A stretch of 64,000 nucleotides of DNA. It comes from Closterium sp. NIES-65. Its lineage: Eukaryota; Streptophyta; Zygnematophyceae; Desmidiales; Closteriaceae. Below are positions 29,901-41,700 of this stretch, piece by piece. A program made the position numbers and the translations under genes. The notes under the pieces were generated by a model that ran no database searches, was not told where the DNA came from, and saw only the letters and a program-made list of their open reading frames with translations. The stretch covers positions 124,001-188,000 of the forward strand of contig CANXME010002314.1 of assembly GCA_948144175.1 (NCBI GenBank), read 5' to 3'. Each line of letters begins with the position of its first letter. Positions within the stretch are counted from its first letter, which is position 1.

Positions 29901-31734
29901 CTCCCCCTGGGATGCAGACCCCTCTCCAGCCTGCCCCCCACCATGCCACGCCAACGCCGGCAGCTGCCACATGGATCTATACACGTCCGTGCTCTCGTGC
30001 AGATCCCAAAGCACCCGATTGCCCAGCTGCCCCTTGTAAGTGCGTGCCTCATCCGTGCTAGTGCTCACCCCAGCCTTGCTAAGCTTACGGAGGGAGATCA
30101 GGTTGGCCTTGAGTTCAGGAACAAGAAGAACGTCGTGCAGCACCACCGGCTTGCCATCCGCTCCCTTGAACGCAACTCGTCCCGCACCAGCCACCTTCAG
30201 CGCGTGTCCAGAGGCGGAGCACACCTCGTTGATCGGTGCAGCGCGTACGTGGTCCAGCAGGTCCTTGCGCGGCGTCATCGTCCAAGCAGCGCCCGTGTCC
30301 AACACCCAATAATCCAAGGGGTGCAGCTTTGCTCCAACCTTGGCATAGGTGTCTTCTTGCTCCCCCTGCTCCCCCTGTTCTCCAATATGGAAGAGCTGGC
30401 CCGCAGTGCGCTCCTTCGTTTCCGCACCGCCGTTGCTCTTCGGGTTGTTGTCCGATGAATCGGCGACCATGCTCGCACCGTTTTACTAGTTCCTCCGCGC
30501 GCCGCCATCCTGGTGACGATTCTGGGGGGTCCATCCATTGGGGATTTTATAGCACAAAAACCAGGGGTGCCCCTCCTGCTCACAATACCAGCAACTCCCC
30601 TTTCTCCCCCTGCTCTCCAATATGGAAGAACTGGCCCGCGGTGCGCTCCTTCTTCTTATCCGCACCGCCGTTGCTCTTCGGGTTGTTGTCCGACGAATCG
30701 GCAACCATGCTCGCGCCATTTTTCTGGTTCCTCCATGCGCCGCCATCCTGGTGACGATTCTGGGGGGTCCATCCATCGGGTTTCTTATAGCACAAAAACC
30801 AGGGGTGCCCCTCCTTCTCACAATACCAGCAACTCCCTTTCATTTTGCCACCAGCACCCGACTTGCCCCCACGTCCAGATTTCGGACCGCGACCCCAACC
30901 GGTACCTCCTTGTTGGTCGTTGGAGTCGTCGTCCTTCTTTGCACCGCGTCCAGCACCACCGAAGCCACGTCGTCTGCCACGTCGGCTTCCTTGCATCCCA
31001 TAGCCGCTGCTGCCGTCGTCTCCACCCCTCAGTTGGCGGCGACGGAAGTCCTCCTCCAGAATCTTTGTCCGCACCCACTCGAGTGTCCACGAGCTCTGGT
31101 TCTACGGCAGGCTCAATCCGCTCGTGAATTGAAGCCACGATTCCGGCAGCAGCGAGAGCATCTTCAGGCACTTGGTCTGCTCTCGGTAGGTGATTCCCGC
31201 GGTCGCCAACTTCGCGTAGAGGTCGCGCAATTTGTCCAGGACAGGTTGCACCGGGTTTCTCTCCCTCAGGCGCAACGCGGACAGCTCCCTCTCCAGCATC
31301 AACGTTGCAACAACGGAGGTCGGGGCGTGCAGCTCCTTCAACACGGTCCACGCCTTCGGACCGCACTCAACCTCCGGCAGCAGGTGCATGACGTGGTGAC
31401 GCTGGTTCAGCTCCAAACTCTGTGACATCAAATAGTAGCCAGCCGAGGAGCGCTCGTCCCAATCTTCCTGCAGCGCGGGGTCACTCGGTCTAGGCTCCTC
31501 CCCAATCATTAGTTTCAACAATCCAATCTGATGGAAATATAGTTGCATTTTCCAGGCCCTATCATCATAGCCCTCACCATTGAACTTCTCGACGGTGAAA
31601 TTCTTCAGCACCTCCTTGACCAGCGAGCCCTGGTTTGTTCGCGCTCCCCTTGGCGCTGAAACACCAGAATCATGGCTGCCGCTACGATCTTGGGCTGAAG
31701 ATTCACCAGCTCCCGTCGAGGTGTTGCCCGCCAT
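26926..31734 (-). pseudogene. Copia-2b gag-pol pseudogene
   Basis: Homologous to 5096-9685 throughout, from MAGNTS to MSGMSMN. Damage in reading order: TAG at 31102-31104 in gag (CAG in Copia-2a); a 238-base tandem duplication around 30600-30840 that repeats the zinc knuckle (CWYCEKEGHPWFLC then CWYCEQEGHPWFLC) and shifts frame; stops just before MVADSSDN at about 30485; TAG at 28077-28079 in RT (AAG in 2a); and a short deletion near 27330 that breaks RNase H. Protease DTGAAWTM and integrase HMDSVGP, RTDRGGEF remain; the third integrase motif reads VPEWAN where Copia-2a has VAERAN. RT reads VCVDD where 2a has VYVDD. Confidence 0.9.
30593..30840 (-). repeat. 238-bp tandem duplication over the gag zinc knuckle in Copia-2b
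   Basis: AACTCCC and the following bases occur at 30831 and again at 30593, so the unit is 238 bases. Each unit carries a zinc knuckle and the QNRHQDGGA linker. The first has Gln (CAG) where the second and Copia-2a have TAG. Since 238 is not a multiple of three, the duplication changes frame. Confidence 0.85.
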
Positions 31735-31765
31735 AGCTACCTATATCGAGGATCACTATAACGCA

Positions 31766-32814
31766 GCTCTGATACCAGCTTGTTGGTGTAAGGGCCTAAT
31801 AAACTCAAGCTATTAAGACTTTATCAAACTTAAAACCTCTCCTCGGGGTCACCTCCAAGGGTCCTTGGGTGCCTGGTACAAGACCAGCCTCTATCCTCGG
31901 GTTCGAGTTTGTAGAGAGTGGGATCAAGAATGACTTAGTCAAAATAACAAGAGTACCTTGAACGTCGCGCAGCGTATCGTGCAGACCGTCGACCGGATTA
32001 AGCTGAGAATTTCCTATATCGAAGCTCACTCCAAGAGCTTTAAAATAAGCCAAGTTGCCTCGCGAAAAGTTCTGCCACTACGAAGTTATGGCTCGGACAG
32101 CGTTTGCCTAGCGTTGGAGTGCTAGCGTACTAGCGTTGACTCGGGTAGCATTCCGCCGTTGCACCGCGTAGAGACGAAATTCCAGGAAGGGAGGAATTCG
32201 CTTGAATCAAATTGACTATATTCAGGTACAATTAGAGAAGGAATATATAGTTCTAACTAGCAAGGACCTTGGGAATAAACCTAGGAACAAATAGGGATGA
32301 TCCCAAGTAATTCCAAGCAACAGAACCAACCTTGCTGGACAAAACAGCAGGTGGTATACAACCTCTGGTTCTGTTTTTCCAGCCTGGGAAAACAACAACA
32401 AGGTTCAGGTCCTAAAAAACAGAACTTGTTTTGTCTTTGCCTAACCAGCCAAATGCTCGTTCCACTGGTTTCCCCTGGCCCTGTACCATGCAGATACAGA
32501 CAAACAACATCCAACCTTCACCAAAATTCTACCCCTATAGTGCCTGCCCTGCTACACTATAGTCAACCAAACAAAACAGTACAATTTTGAGTTGGACAGA
32601 ACTGAATCTGCTCAATCAATTCAACCGAACCGCAAAGCTTCCATCTTGGGTTCCTATGCGAGCTCGTCCTTTCTGCTTGTACTATTCATAGCGCGTACAA
32701 TGTTGTGCCGAAGCGCATAATGCGCGAGTACCTGCAAATGCTTCAAGCGAAAATTGCGAAAGCAAACTAACACACGAACATTCCATTCACACCCAAATGC
32801 ATTCGCACACAACC
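31766..32814 (-). repeat. Copia-2b 5' LTR (truncated) with primer-binding site
   Basis: The LTR runs 31781-32814 and stops at ATTCGCACAC, about 60 bases short of its outer end. GCTCTGATACCA at 31766-31777 is the primer-binding site on the minus strand. Confidence 0.9.
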
Positions 32815-35800
32815 TCAAAACTGGAGCCAAGAACGTAAGACGAGCGGGTAGCCCGCCACGAAACAGAGCCGGAACCAAGGCTGAAGGTGTAACCCTGTGA
32901 CGACCGCTGCGTAGCCTGGTCGTCAGCCCAAGAAGCGTCTGCGTGCCCAGTGAGGACCACTGGACTCTGCCCTCCAAGCACAAGCCCCATGCCTGACGTA
33001 CTGCACAAGAAGCGCAACACCCTCTTCGCTGCAGCCATGTGCTCCGGTCTGTGTCTCCCAGGAGCAACATAGCGTGCGAGAATGCTAAGAGGGTATGCAA
33101 GGTCAGGTCGAGTGCAGGTCATCAGGTACATGAGGCAGCCAACAAGCTCTGGGTACGGGCCACTCGACTCTACGGACTCATCCAAAGGCAGAGCTGAGAG
33201 CGAGTGGCGAGTAGGCAGAGGAGTGGCCTCAGGCGAGGAGTACGTGAAGCCGAAGGGCTGAAAGACCTGCTGCACCATGTGTGACTGAGTCAGGGTAATG
33301 GTGCGGCGTGCTCTGTCCCGGGTGATCTGCAAGCCAAGGTAGCTACGCAGTTCACCCAGGTCTGTGCACGTGTGTCTCTTCTGCAGCTCGGACTTCACGT
33401 GGGCGAGTCCAGCAGTGTCAGCTGTGGCAAAGACCAAGTCGTCGACGTATACGAGGATGTAGAACGGCGGCAAAGAAGTGTCGGTGCGCAGAAACAGCGA
33501 CGGGTCGGCAGTAGAGGGAGCAAACCCAAGAGCCGCAGGTGTAGTCCTCAGTGTGTAGTGCAACTCACGCAGTGCCTGGCGGAGACCGTAGACTGGCCGC
33601 CGGAGGCTCCACTGGGTGCCAGGAGGAAAAGACCCAGTGAAGCCAGGTGGGCGGCGCAGCCAGATCTCCTCGTGCAGGCTGCCCTGCAGGAAAGCTGTGC
33701 TGAAGTCAAGAGAGTGAAGCTCGTAGTCACGGTTAGCAGCTATGTGCAGCAGTACCCGAAGAGTGGTCATCTTCGGGGTGGGAGAGAAGGTCTGAAAGTA
33801 GTCAACTCCCTGCCGCTGACTGAAGCCAGGAGCCACGTAACGCGCCTTGAAGACAGGCAGAGAACCCGGCGGCCGCTTCACCCTGAAAATCCACATGCCA
33901 CTGACGATGTTCGCCCCAGGCGGGGGAACCTCGTCAACGTAGGTGCCTGTGGACTTCCAGGAAGCCATCTCTGCGTCCATGGCTGCCTGCCACTGAGAGG
34001 AGTAGGGGTCCTCTATCGCCTCCACGTAAGAGCGCGGAGTCGGGATGTCAAGTGCATCCGGGTCTCCCTCAGGGGTAAGCAGTACGGACACGAGATGAGG
34101 TGAAGCAGCAGCCAGACACTGGAACTCCTCCTGCCTGTCCTCAAGGACGTCCGTGCCAAGGGCACACTCACCCCCGACGGACGGAGGACAGACAGACTCA
34201 GACTCAGCGACAAGACTAGCAGCGTAGTCTAGACGACAGCGAGCAGCAAAGTCGACGAGCTCAACAACTAGGGCAGACACAGCAGTGGACTCAAAGGAAG
34301 GGTCAGTGACAACAGTAGCAAGGAGACGCGTGGCAGTAGGACTGGCAGCACGAAGAGAGTCCGACTCCGGGTCGGCAAGAGCAGGAAGAGAAGACTCAGG
34401 AGGAGAAGGTAAAGGGGCACGCACAGGAGCAGTGGACGGACGCAGAGACATCCGGTGCGTGCCAGGGACAGGAGGAGGATGCTGACGCGAACCGCGACCA
34501 CTAGTGCGAGCAGCACGGATAGGCGACGCAGGGCGAGACGCAGGCTCACGACGCTCAGCAAGACCTCCAGTAGGACCAGTGTAGGGAGACGGAGCAGGCA
34601 GTGGGGAGGCCGGCTGTAACTGTAACTGTGACGGGACAGGCTGTGGACACTCTAAGGGAGGAGGAGGACCAGTAGAAGGCGGGAGACCAAGAACCTGTTG
34701 AAGGAGCGGAACGAAGTACGGCCGAGGCCGCGCGGCGACTCCAGATACAGCAGGGACAGCACCAGTACCCCCAACGGCAGCACCAGCACCAGCAGCACCT
34801 CCAGCTCCAGTACCTCCAGCAGTACCAGTAGCACCCCCAGCAGGACCGCCTCCAAGACCGACAGCAGTAGCCTCCGCGCCAACACCCGCAGCAGCTCCAA
34901 CTCCAGAAGTACCCGCAGGCCCAGCAGCTCCAGTACTCCCAGTACGAGCACCTCCGGGACCCGCGGCACTAGCACCCTCAGCAGCAGCAGAACCTCCAGT
35001 ACCCGCAGCACCTCCAGCTCCAGCAGCTTGCCTCCAGCGCCGGGCAAACCACTCACGCCGCTCCTGTGGAGAGAGTGGCTCCCGGCGAGATGAAGCACCC
35101 GGAGAACCGCCAGGCACAGCACCGCCAGACGCCACACGAGCAGGCCCAGCTCCCTCAGGCTTAGCACCTCCAGGCTCGGCACCTCCAGGCGTAGCACCCC
35201 CAGGCGTAGCACCCCCAAGCTCAGCACTCCCAGGCTTAGCACCCCTAGGCTCAGCACCCCCAGGCTCAGCACCCCCAGGCTCAGCACCCCCAGGCTCAGC
35301 ACTCCCAGGCTCAGCACCCCCAGGCTCAGCACCCCCAGGCGTAGCACCCACACGCTCAGCACCCTCAAGTCAGCACCCCCAGGCTCAGCACCCTCAGCAG
35401 CACCAGAGTCACTAGCGACCTCGACAGGCTCAACAGCGTCTACCTGGGACACACCTGAAGGGGCAGGACCCTGAGGGGGGAGGGGGTCTACCGGGGGGGG
35501 ACCTGGCACAAGGAAGAGCAGTGGCGGGGGGAGGGACGGAGTGCGGTAGGGGAAGAGACGGTAGTAGGGGACCGACTCGTCGAACGTGACGTCCTGGGAG
35601 GACAGAACACGGCGAGAGGTGGGGTGGTAGAACTGCCACCCTAGCGCGTCAGGGGGGAAACCCAGGAAGACGCAGGGAGCAGCACGAGGGGACAGCTTGT
35701 CCGCAGACAAGTCGCGGACAAACGCCCGAGATCCCCAGACACGGAACGCGGACGCATCGCCAACCTTCCCCGTCCACAGCAAAGCTGGGGAGGTCTCTGG

Positions 35801-37783
35801 CATGGAGACCCTGGGCTGAAGGTTGATCTGATGCGCCGCGTACCGGACCGCAAACGGCCACAGAAAATGGGGGGCAGCCGCATGCATCATGGACGTACGG
35901 GCGACGTCCATGACCATGCCAATGCGGCGCTCAGCAATCCCATTTTGCTGTGGAGAGTCCGGAAGCGTGAAGGTCTAGCGGATGCCTCGTGCACGACAGT
36001 AGGCTCGCAGAAGGCCAGAGGAGAACTCTCCGCCTCTGTCAGAGTGCAGACGCAGAACAGGAAAGTCCGAGCCGAAGCTCCGCCTGAGCTGGAGACGAGC
36101 TGCGCGGATCCAGTCAATCAACACCTCAGTGACATCACCCTTGCTGCGCAAGGGGAAGATTGTGGTGCAACGCGAGTAGTCGTCAACCACCAGCAGGAAG
36201 TAGCGCTCGTGACCCTGTCCACGGACGCGAGCCGGGCCCCACTCGTCCATGTGAAGCGTCTGCAGCAGGGCCTCTGTCGGAGGAAACTTGGAGGAGTGAG
36301 GGGCAGCCCGCTGCCGCCCCTCGACACAGGGGACGCAGGTAGGGCCAGGCCCCGGAGGAAGGGGAGGGAGGGACCGGGGAAGACCAGAGACAAGGACACG
36401 GGAGGCCATGCTTCGGAGACGAAGCAGGGAGGGGTGACCAAGGCGGTGGTGCCAGAGGAGAGTCTCGTGAGACAGGAGACGACACGAGCAGGGGGCAGAC
36501 TCAGGACCAGACCTGGACGCTGCAGCAAACACCTGACCCGACGCAGCTACCTGACCGGACGCAGTGACTGGAGGAGACGCAGTGGTCAGCGTGTACAGGC
36601 TCGACCCCGGCCGACGTGTAAACGTGGCCAGGTGTCGTCCTGTCTGAGTGTCCGTGCAGTGGGTCACCCGCTGACTCGCAGGAGTGAACTGGTGAACCCC
36701 CGCATCCTGTAGGTCAGCACCATTGACCAAGTTCGTAGAGAACAAGGGGAGGTAAAGACCAGACAGGGTGCTAGAGGGGGCAGCCGGACACGGGAGGACA
36801 GTGGAGAAGTGAGCAAGGACAGGACCCCCAGAGGGGTCTGCCAGAGAGACTGCAACTGGCCGACCAAGCGGCGTGAGTGTGGTGCGGTCTCGAAAGAAGG
36901 AGCGGGAAGCCCCCGAGTCAAGAGTGAAGGTGTGAGAGGCCGGAGCCGACGTGGTACCTTAGAGAGCAGACTCACCCGCACCTGAGGAAGCAGACTCACT
37001 AGCACCTAGAGCAGCAGCCACACCTGTACCTGGAGCAAGAGACTCACTAGCACCCAGAGCAGCAGCCTCACCAGCAGCTAGAGCAGCAGGCTCTATACCC
37101 GGGTCAGGCGGTACGCACAGGTGACCGGCACGGTCAGCACTAGTAGGCAATGCATACATGGCAGTGAGAATAGCATCATAGTCAAGAGCAAATATATCCA
37201 CCCTCTGCCTAAGCAACTCCACCCAGTCGGGGAGCTCAGCCTCGTCGCCAAACTCGGTACGCCAGGCGTCGCTCAGACGGGCGAAGCAGCGGGACTGTGT
37301 GTGACTAGGTGTCCCACAAGGCTGACTAGTCCGAGCACCAATGCGAATCACGTAAGAGCAGCGAACAGAACTGAGAGACCCTCTACTCTGAGCGTACCAC
37401 TCACGAAGCTGCTGGGGCGTGAGAGACGTGTGTGGGCGTCGCTGGAGCTGCATCTGGCCGCCGCCAGTAGTAGTAGCAGCAGTAGTGGTAGCAGTAGCAG
37501 CGCCGCCACCCCTACAACCCCAACCAGCGTACCACTCATGCAGCTGCTGGGGCGTGAGCGACTCACGCGGACGTCGCTGGGGCTGCATCTGGCTCCGCCA
37601 GTAGAAGCAGGAGCAGGAGTAGCAGCAGTAAGGCAGGCAGCCAGGCAGGCCGAAAGGCAGGCAGGCAGGCAAGCAGGCGGCGGGCAGCGCGCTAGCAGGG
37701 CAGGGGCTCACCAGTGGTGGGAAGAGCAGGCTCGGCGACTCGGCGACTCGGCGGTGCGGGCGGCTCGGGCGGCTCGGCGGCAC
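32815..37783 (-). pseudogene. Copia-1c gag-pol pseudogene
   Basis: Pieces in reading order: a gag remnant with a duplicated SLTPQQLHEWYA / [12 protein letters not shown] segment and knuckle C-x13-C-x4-H-x4-C (37783-36959); TAA near 36959; protease LDSGAS (about 36920) and integrase [21 protein letters not shown] (to 35975); TAG at 35975-35977 where Copia-1a has CAG (GIRQTF); integrase end and PGGAE-type linker with a frameshift around 35370; RT with YVDD (about 33437-33448) and RNase H up to GSSFEV, where the element is cut. The capsid domain starting MATPxVL is missing. Confidence 0.9.
35140..35400 (-). repeat. PGGAE coding repeat, Copia-1c
   Basis: 15-base units (CAGCACCCCCAGGCT) encode the integrase-RT linker, with more variants (PGGAT, PGSAE) than other copies. 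A change of frame within it (near 35370) makes the two halves read differently. Confidence 0.85.
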
Positions 37784-37789
37784 GGCGGC

Positions 37790-38480
37790 TCGGCAGCAAC
37801 TGCGGCTCGGCGGCTTGGGCGACTCGGGCGGCTCGGCGGCAACTGCGGCTCGGCGGCAACTGCGGCTCGGCGACTCGGCGGCTCGGGCGGCTCGGGCGGC
37901 TCGGCGGTACGGCGGCTCGGCAGCAGCTGCAGCTCGGCGGCTCGGCGACCCGGCGGCTCGGGCGGCTCAGGTGGCGCTGCGGCTCGGGCGGCTCGGGTGG
38001 CTCGGGCGGCTCGGTAGCAGCTCGGCGGCGCCGGCGGCTCGGTGGTGACGGCGGGGCTGCTTGGGGATGGCGGCGGGGCCAGATCGGGAAGGGCGGCGTC
38101 GGGGTCGCTGGGGTAGGCGACGGGGCCAGCCGAGGTGGCGCCGGGGCCAGGAAGGGCAAAGCCGGGGCCGCAGGGGCAGGCGACGGGGCCAGCAGAGGCG
38201 GGGCCGGGTCGGGAAGGGCGGCGTCGGGGTCGCCGGGGTAGGCGACGGGGCCAGCCGAGGTGGCGCCGGGGCCAGGAAGGGCGGAGCCGGGGCCGGGATG
38301 GGTGGCGCCGGGGCCGCAGGGGTAGGTTACGGGGCCGCTAGGGCGGCGGATCGGGGCTGCGAGGGCGGCGCGACGTGGCCGCTAGGGCGGCGCGACGAGA
38401 TGGGGCCGCGACGGGGCAGCGAGGGGTCGCGCGCGGCTCCCCTGGGCGCCGCGACGGGGTAGCGGGGAGTTGCGCGCCTA
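37790..38480 (-). repeat. GC-rich leader with irregular tandem repeats, Copia-1c
   Basis: It holds two types of array: CGGCTCGGGCGG-like units (about 37735-38040) and longer units built on GGGGCCAGCCGAGGTGGCGC (about 38080-38330). Open frames here are low-complexity and I call no protein. Confidence 0.7.
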
Positions 38481-38494
38481 GAAGGAACGGGGCC

Positions 38495-38563
38495 GCGCGC
38501 CTCAGGGCGCGCGCCAGAGAGAAAATCGCCGCACGCAAATAGGTTGCACGCCACGGGGCGTGC
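38495..38563 (-). other. Two leader stem-loops, Copia-1c
   Basis: GCGCGCC-TCAG-GGCGCGC (38495-38512) and GCACGCC-ACGG-GGCGTGC (38546-38563), each with a 7-bp stem and 4-base loop, lie between the primer-binding site and the leader repeats, as in the other copies. The A/T change in the second stem keeps pairing. Confidence 0.75.
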
Positions 38564-38619
38564 GACAGATCGAGTAGCAGCGGAAGCAGTAGTAGGGCCC
38601 ACAGGCCAGGAGCATATGT

Positions 38620-38760
38620 GCTCTGAAACCATGTGAAAAAGAACGAGAATGAATGCACTATGAAAGAGTTGGGTACAAGTACTAACCCTAATTGGGTTGT
38701 ACCCCATATAGGCTACCCCACTACAGCCTACACAAAAGCATAAGCTATAATGTTCTGACA
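38620..38760 (-). repeat. Copia-1c 5' LTR and primer-binding site
   Basis: The LTR is 38632-38760 (129 bases; TGTGAAAAAG...GTTCTGACA on plus). The primer-binding site on minus is TGGTTTCAGAGC (38620-38631), one mismatch to iMet. Confidence 0.9.
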
Positions 38761-38761
38761 A

Positions 38762-41700
38762 GTGCCTACCCACAGGCGGCGATTCTTTCTCCTCCCCGAG
38801 GAGAGCACGGCAACGCTCCTCCCCGAGGTGGCGATTGTCGCCTACGCCGACGACATCACCATTGTCGGCCCTCGGGACGCGGCCTATGAGGCTTTTGTCA
38901 CCATCACAAGGGAGCTCCGATCGGTTGGCCTCCGCTGCAACATCGCCAAGTCCTCGGGGTGGGGACCGGATACGGAAGGGGGGAATGAGATCCCACCATC
39001 GCAGGGCCTGCCCATGAACACCAATGGCATCGGAGTTTTGGGAAGCCCAATCGGCACAGCTGATTTGTGCACCGGCCAGGCACAGACAAGCCTCACGGAA
39101 GCGGCCGCACCGCTGCCCCTGATTGCTCAGCTGCACCCACAGCATGCTATGCTCATGCTCTCGCGGAGCATTTCCCGCAGGATATCGTACCTGCTGCGGA
39201 CCACCCCATCTGCAGTGCTGGAGAGGGAGGAGTGGAGGTCGTGGAGCGAGACTCTGATGGCGACAGCCCTGGCGGCAGCAAAGCTACGGGTCCCAGCGAG
39301 TGAGCTGGAACAGAGCCTGCTGTGGCGGCAAAGAACCCTTCCCGTCAGGCTGGGGGGGCTAGGCATCATTGACCCTACCTCGGAGGCACCGGCAGCCTAC
39401 ATCGCGTCAATAACGGCAGCCCACACCCTACTGCGGCAGATGAACCTGCCAGAGGCGTACATGCTGCGGAGGGCGGTCACACGGCTAGACCATGCGTGGA
39501 GCCCTGCCCCACCTGGAGTCAACCAGCCAGCCCCACTAGAGGCAGCCCTGCCGGCAACAGCACGAACCGCACTACAGGCGTTCAGGGAGCAGCAGGCAGG
39601 ACAGAGTAACCTTCAGCTACTGCTCTCCCGCCACATCCACAAAAGACGGGCAGCGGAACTGCTGGCTGACACGATCACAGACCGCCCAGGCACACACCGC
39701 GGGCACACCATCCGCCTCATCAGCCTGCAGGGGGTGGGGGCAGGGGACTGGCTACATGCCGTGCCTTCGAGAGCTGACCTTACATTTGCCCCTGGTCGGT
39801 TCTCCTTGGCGCTGGGGTTCTGCATGGGCATGTCCCTGCCAGTCACTGAGAAGTGTCCCTGCAAGAGAGAGTATTCAGACATCAACGACACGAGTCTGCC
39901 GAACCATCTCCTTAGGTGCGGGTACGGGGGCGACATCGTTAGAACGCACAACGCGCTAGTGTTTGCAGCCCTCAGGATGGCAAGGGAAGCGGACTTCACG
40001 TGCTTCTACGAGACATCAGCTTTTTCCCCACCGATCCTCAGGAAGAGGGGCGACCTTGCGATTCGAGATAGGGAGTCAAACGAGACCTGGGTTACAGACG
40101 TGACAGTGACTGACCCTGTGCTCCAGCAGCGCGACACCCGGGCACGGAAACCACCAGGATGGGCGGCTGAGGAGGCCTCGGCTAGGAAGTACAGGGAATA
40201 TGAGGATCGGTCAGACTACGTCGGCTTCTTTGGCCTCGCAGTTGAGACATATGGGGCTCTGTCCTCGGACACACAGGAGTTCCTACGGCTACTGGCCACC
40301 TCAGCAGCCAAGAAGAAGTACCGCCAGGGGAAGTTGACAACAACGACTGCACGGCTCACTGCACACTACCGGCAGCGCTGGTCTGTGATGCTGCAGCGCT
40401 CCCAGGCGACATCCTATCTGAACAAGTCAAACCTCTCTGATGAGGCAGCGTTCCCCCAGGCTGCTATACACCTCATTGAGCGGGCAGATCCTCAGGTGGC
40501 CTCGCTGCTGATCACACGCTGCATCTCTCGGCGCGTGTCCTATCTAACTCGAACAACTCCTCTCAACCTCGTTTTACGAGACACTTGGACGGAGTGGGGT
40601 CGTGACCTCCTCCTGGCACTCCTTACCTCGTGCAGCATTCATGTGCCGGCGGGTAGAGCGGAACAGGCACGCGTCTGGGCGCAGGCCTCCTTGCCCCCCT
40701 CTCTAGGGGGAATAGGTGTTACTGACCCCCTCGTTGAGGGAGTGTACGGTTTCGTCGCAAGCTTCACACAGGCGGCTCTGCTTTTCTCTACGCTCGCGCT
40801 AGATCCGGACACCGCCCTCTCCCACGCGCGCTGCCATATGCTATGGCCCACGGATGAAAACACACCGCTTCGCTCCTGGCTCACAGAGTGCGAGTCCGCC
40901 CTGCCTTCGGATGCGCGAGAGCTACTGGAACGGGAACGACTTAAGCGGACAGATGTCAAACTACAGCACGCCCTTGCCCTACAGGTTCACGGTAGCCGCT
41001 ACGCCGTGCAAGTACAGGCAACGAAGGACATGGAACTGAATCCGCTAGCAGGCCATACGCAGCGGATGTTCTCCCTAACCGGCTATGGCACAGGGGACTG
41101 GCTGACAGCCATCCCTATAGAAGCAACCAGACGCCTAGGCCCGGTACACTTCGCAAATGCCGTCAGATTCAGGCTCGGGCTGCCCTTCTCCACCCCGAAA
41201 AACTGTGATTGCTCTGATCACACCGAAATCCTAGACCCCCGCCTCCCGAATCACCTCCTACGCTGCGGCACTGGAAGGCAGCGCATCAACACCCACAACG
41301 AGCTCCGAGATGCCTGCATTAGTATGGCACAGGATGCGGGGTTTATCGTCCACAGGGAGTCGGCTGCCCACTGCCCTGTCGAGGAACAAACAGCCGACTT
41401 CACCATGTCGGATAGGAGCAGTGGGGCGGTCTGGGTGTGCGACGTGACCGTGACAGACCCCATCAGTACCAGGGACCCACAGGCACGGAAAGGGAGGGGA
41501 TGGGCAGCTAGGGAACAGGCAGATAAGAAAATCCAGCACTATGCAAACAGGCCTGAGACAGTCGGCTTCTTTCCACTGGCAGTGGAGACCTACGGTTGCC
41601 CATGTGCAGAGGTCCCCGTCTTCCTCAAACTGCTGGCAGACACCGCGGCTCGGCGCCACTTCAACGCCGACTCTAACTCCTATCATGCCGCCAAGTTTCT

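Larger units (their letters stand above)
26332..32814 (-). mobile_element. Copia-2b: degenerate second copy of Copia-2
   Basis: The 3' LTR (26332-26883) is cut by the chromovirus LTR and lacks its distal half of about 540 bases. The 5' LTR (31781-32814) is cut by Copia-1c and lacks its outer end. The primer-binding site TGGTATCAGAGC is at 31766-31777 (minus). Coding sequence runs 31734 to 26926 with stops, a 238-base tandem duplication and a deletion. No target duplication survives. Confidence 0.9.
32815..38760 (-). mobile_element. Copia-1c: 3'-truncated, degenerate copia element
   Basis: The 5' LTR is at 38632-38760. Leader, part of gag, protease, integrase and RT follow to the left. RNase H is cut at about 32815, where Copia-2b LTR sequence begins, and no 3' LTR exists. 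The gag capsid region found in Copia-1a and 1d is absent. It is more diverged than the other Copia-1 copies, especially in LTR, leader and knuckle. Confidence 0.9.
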
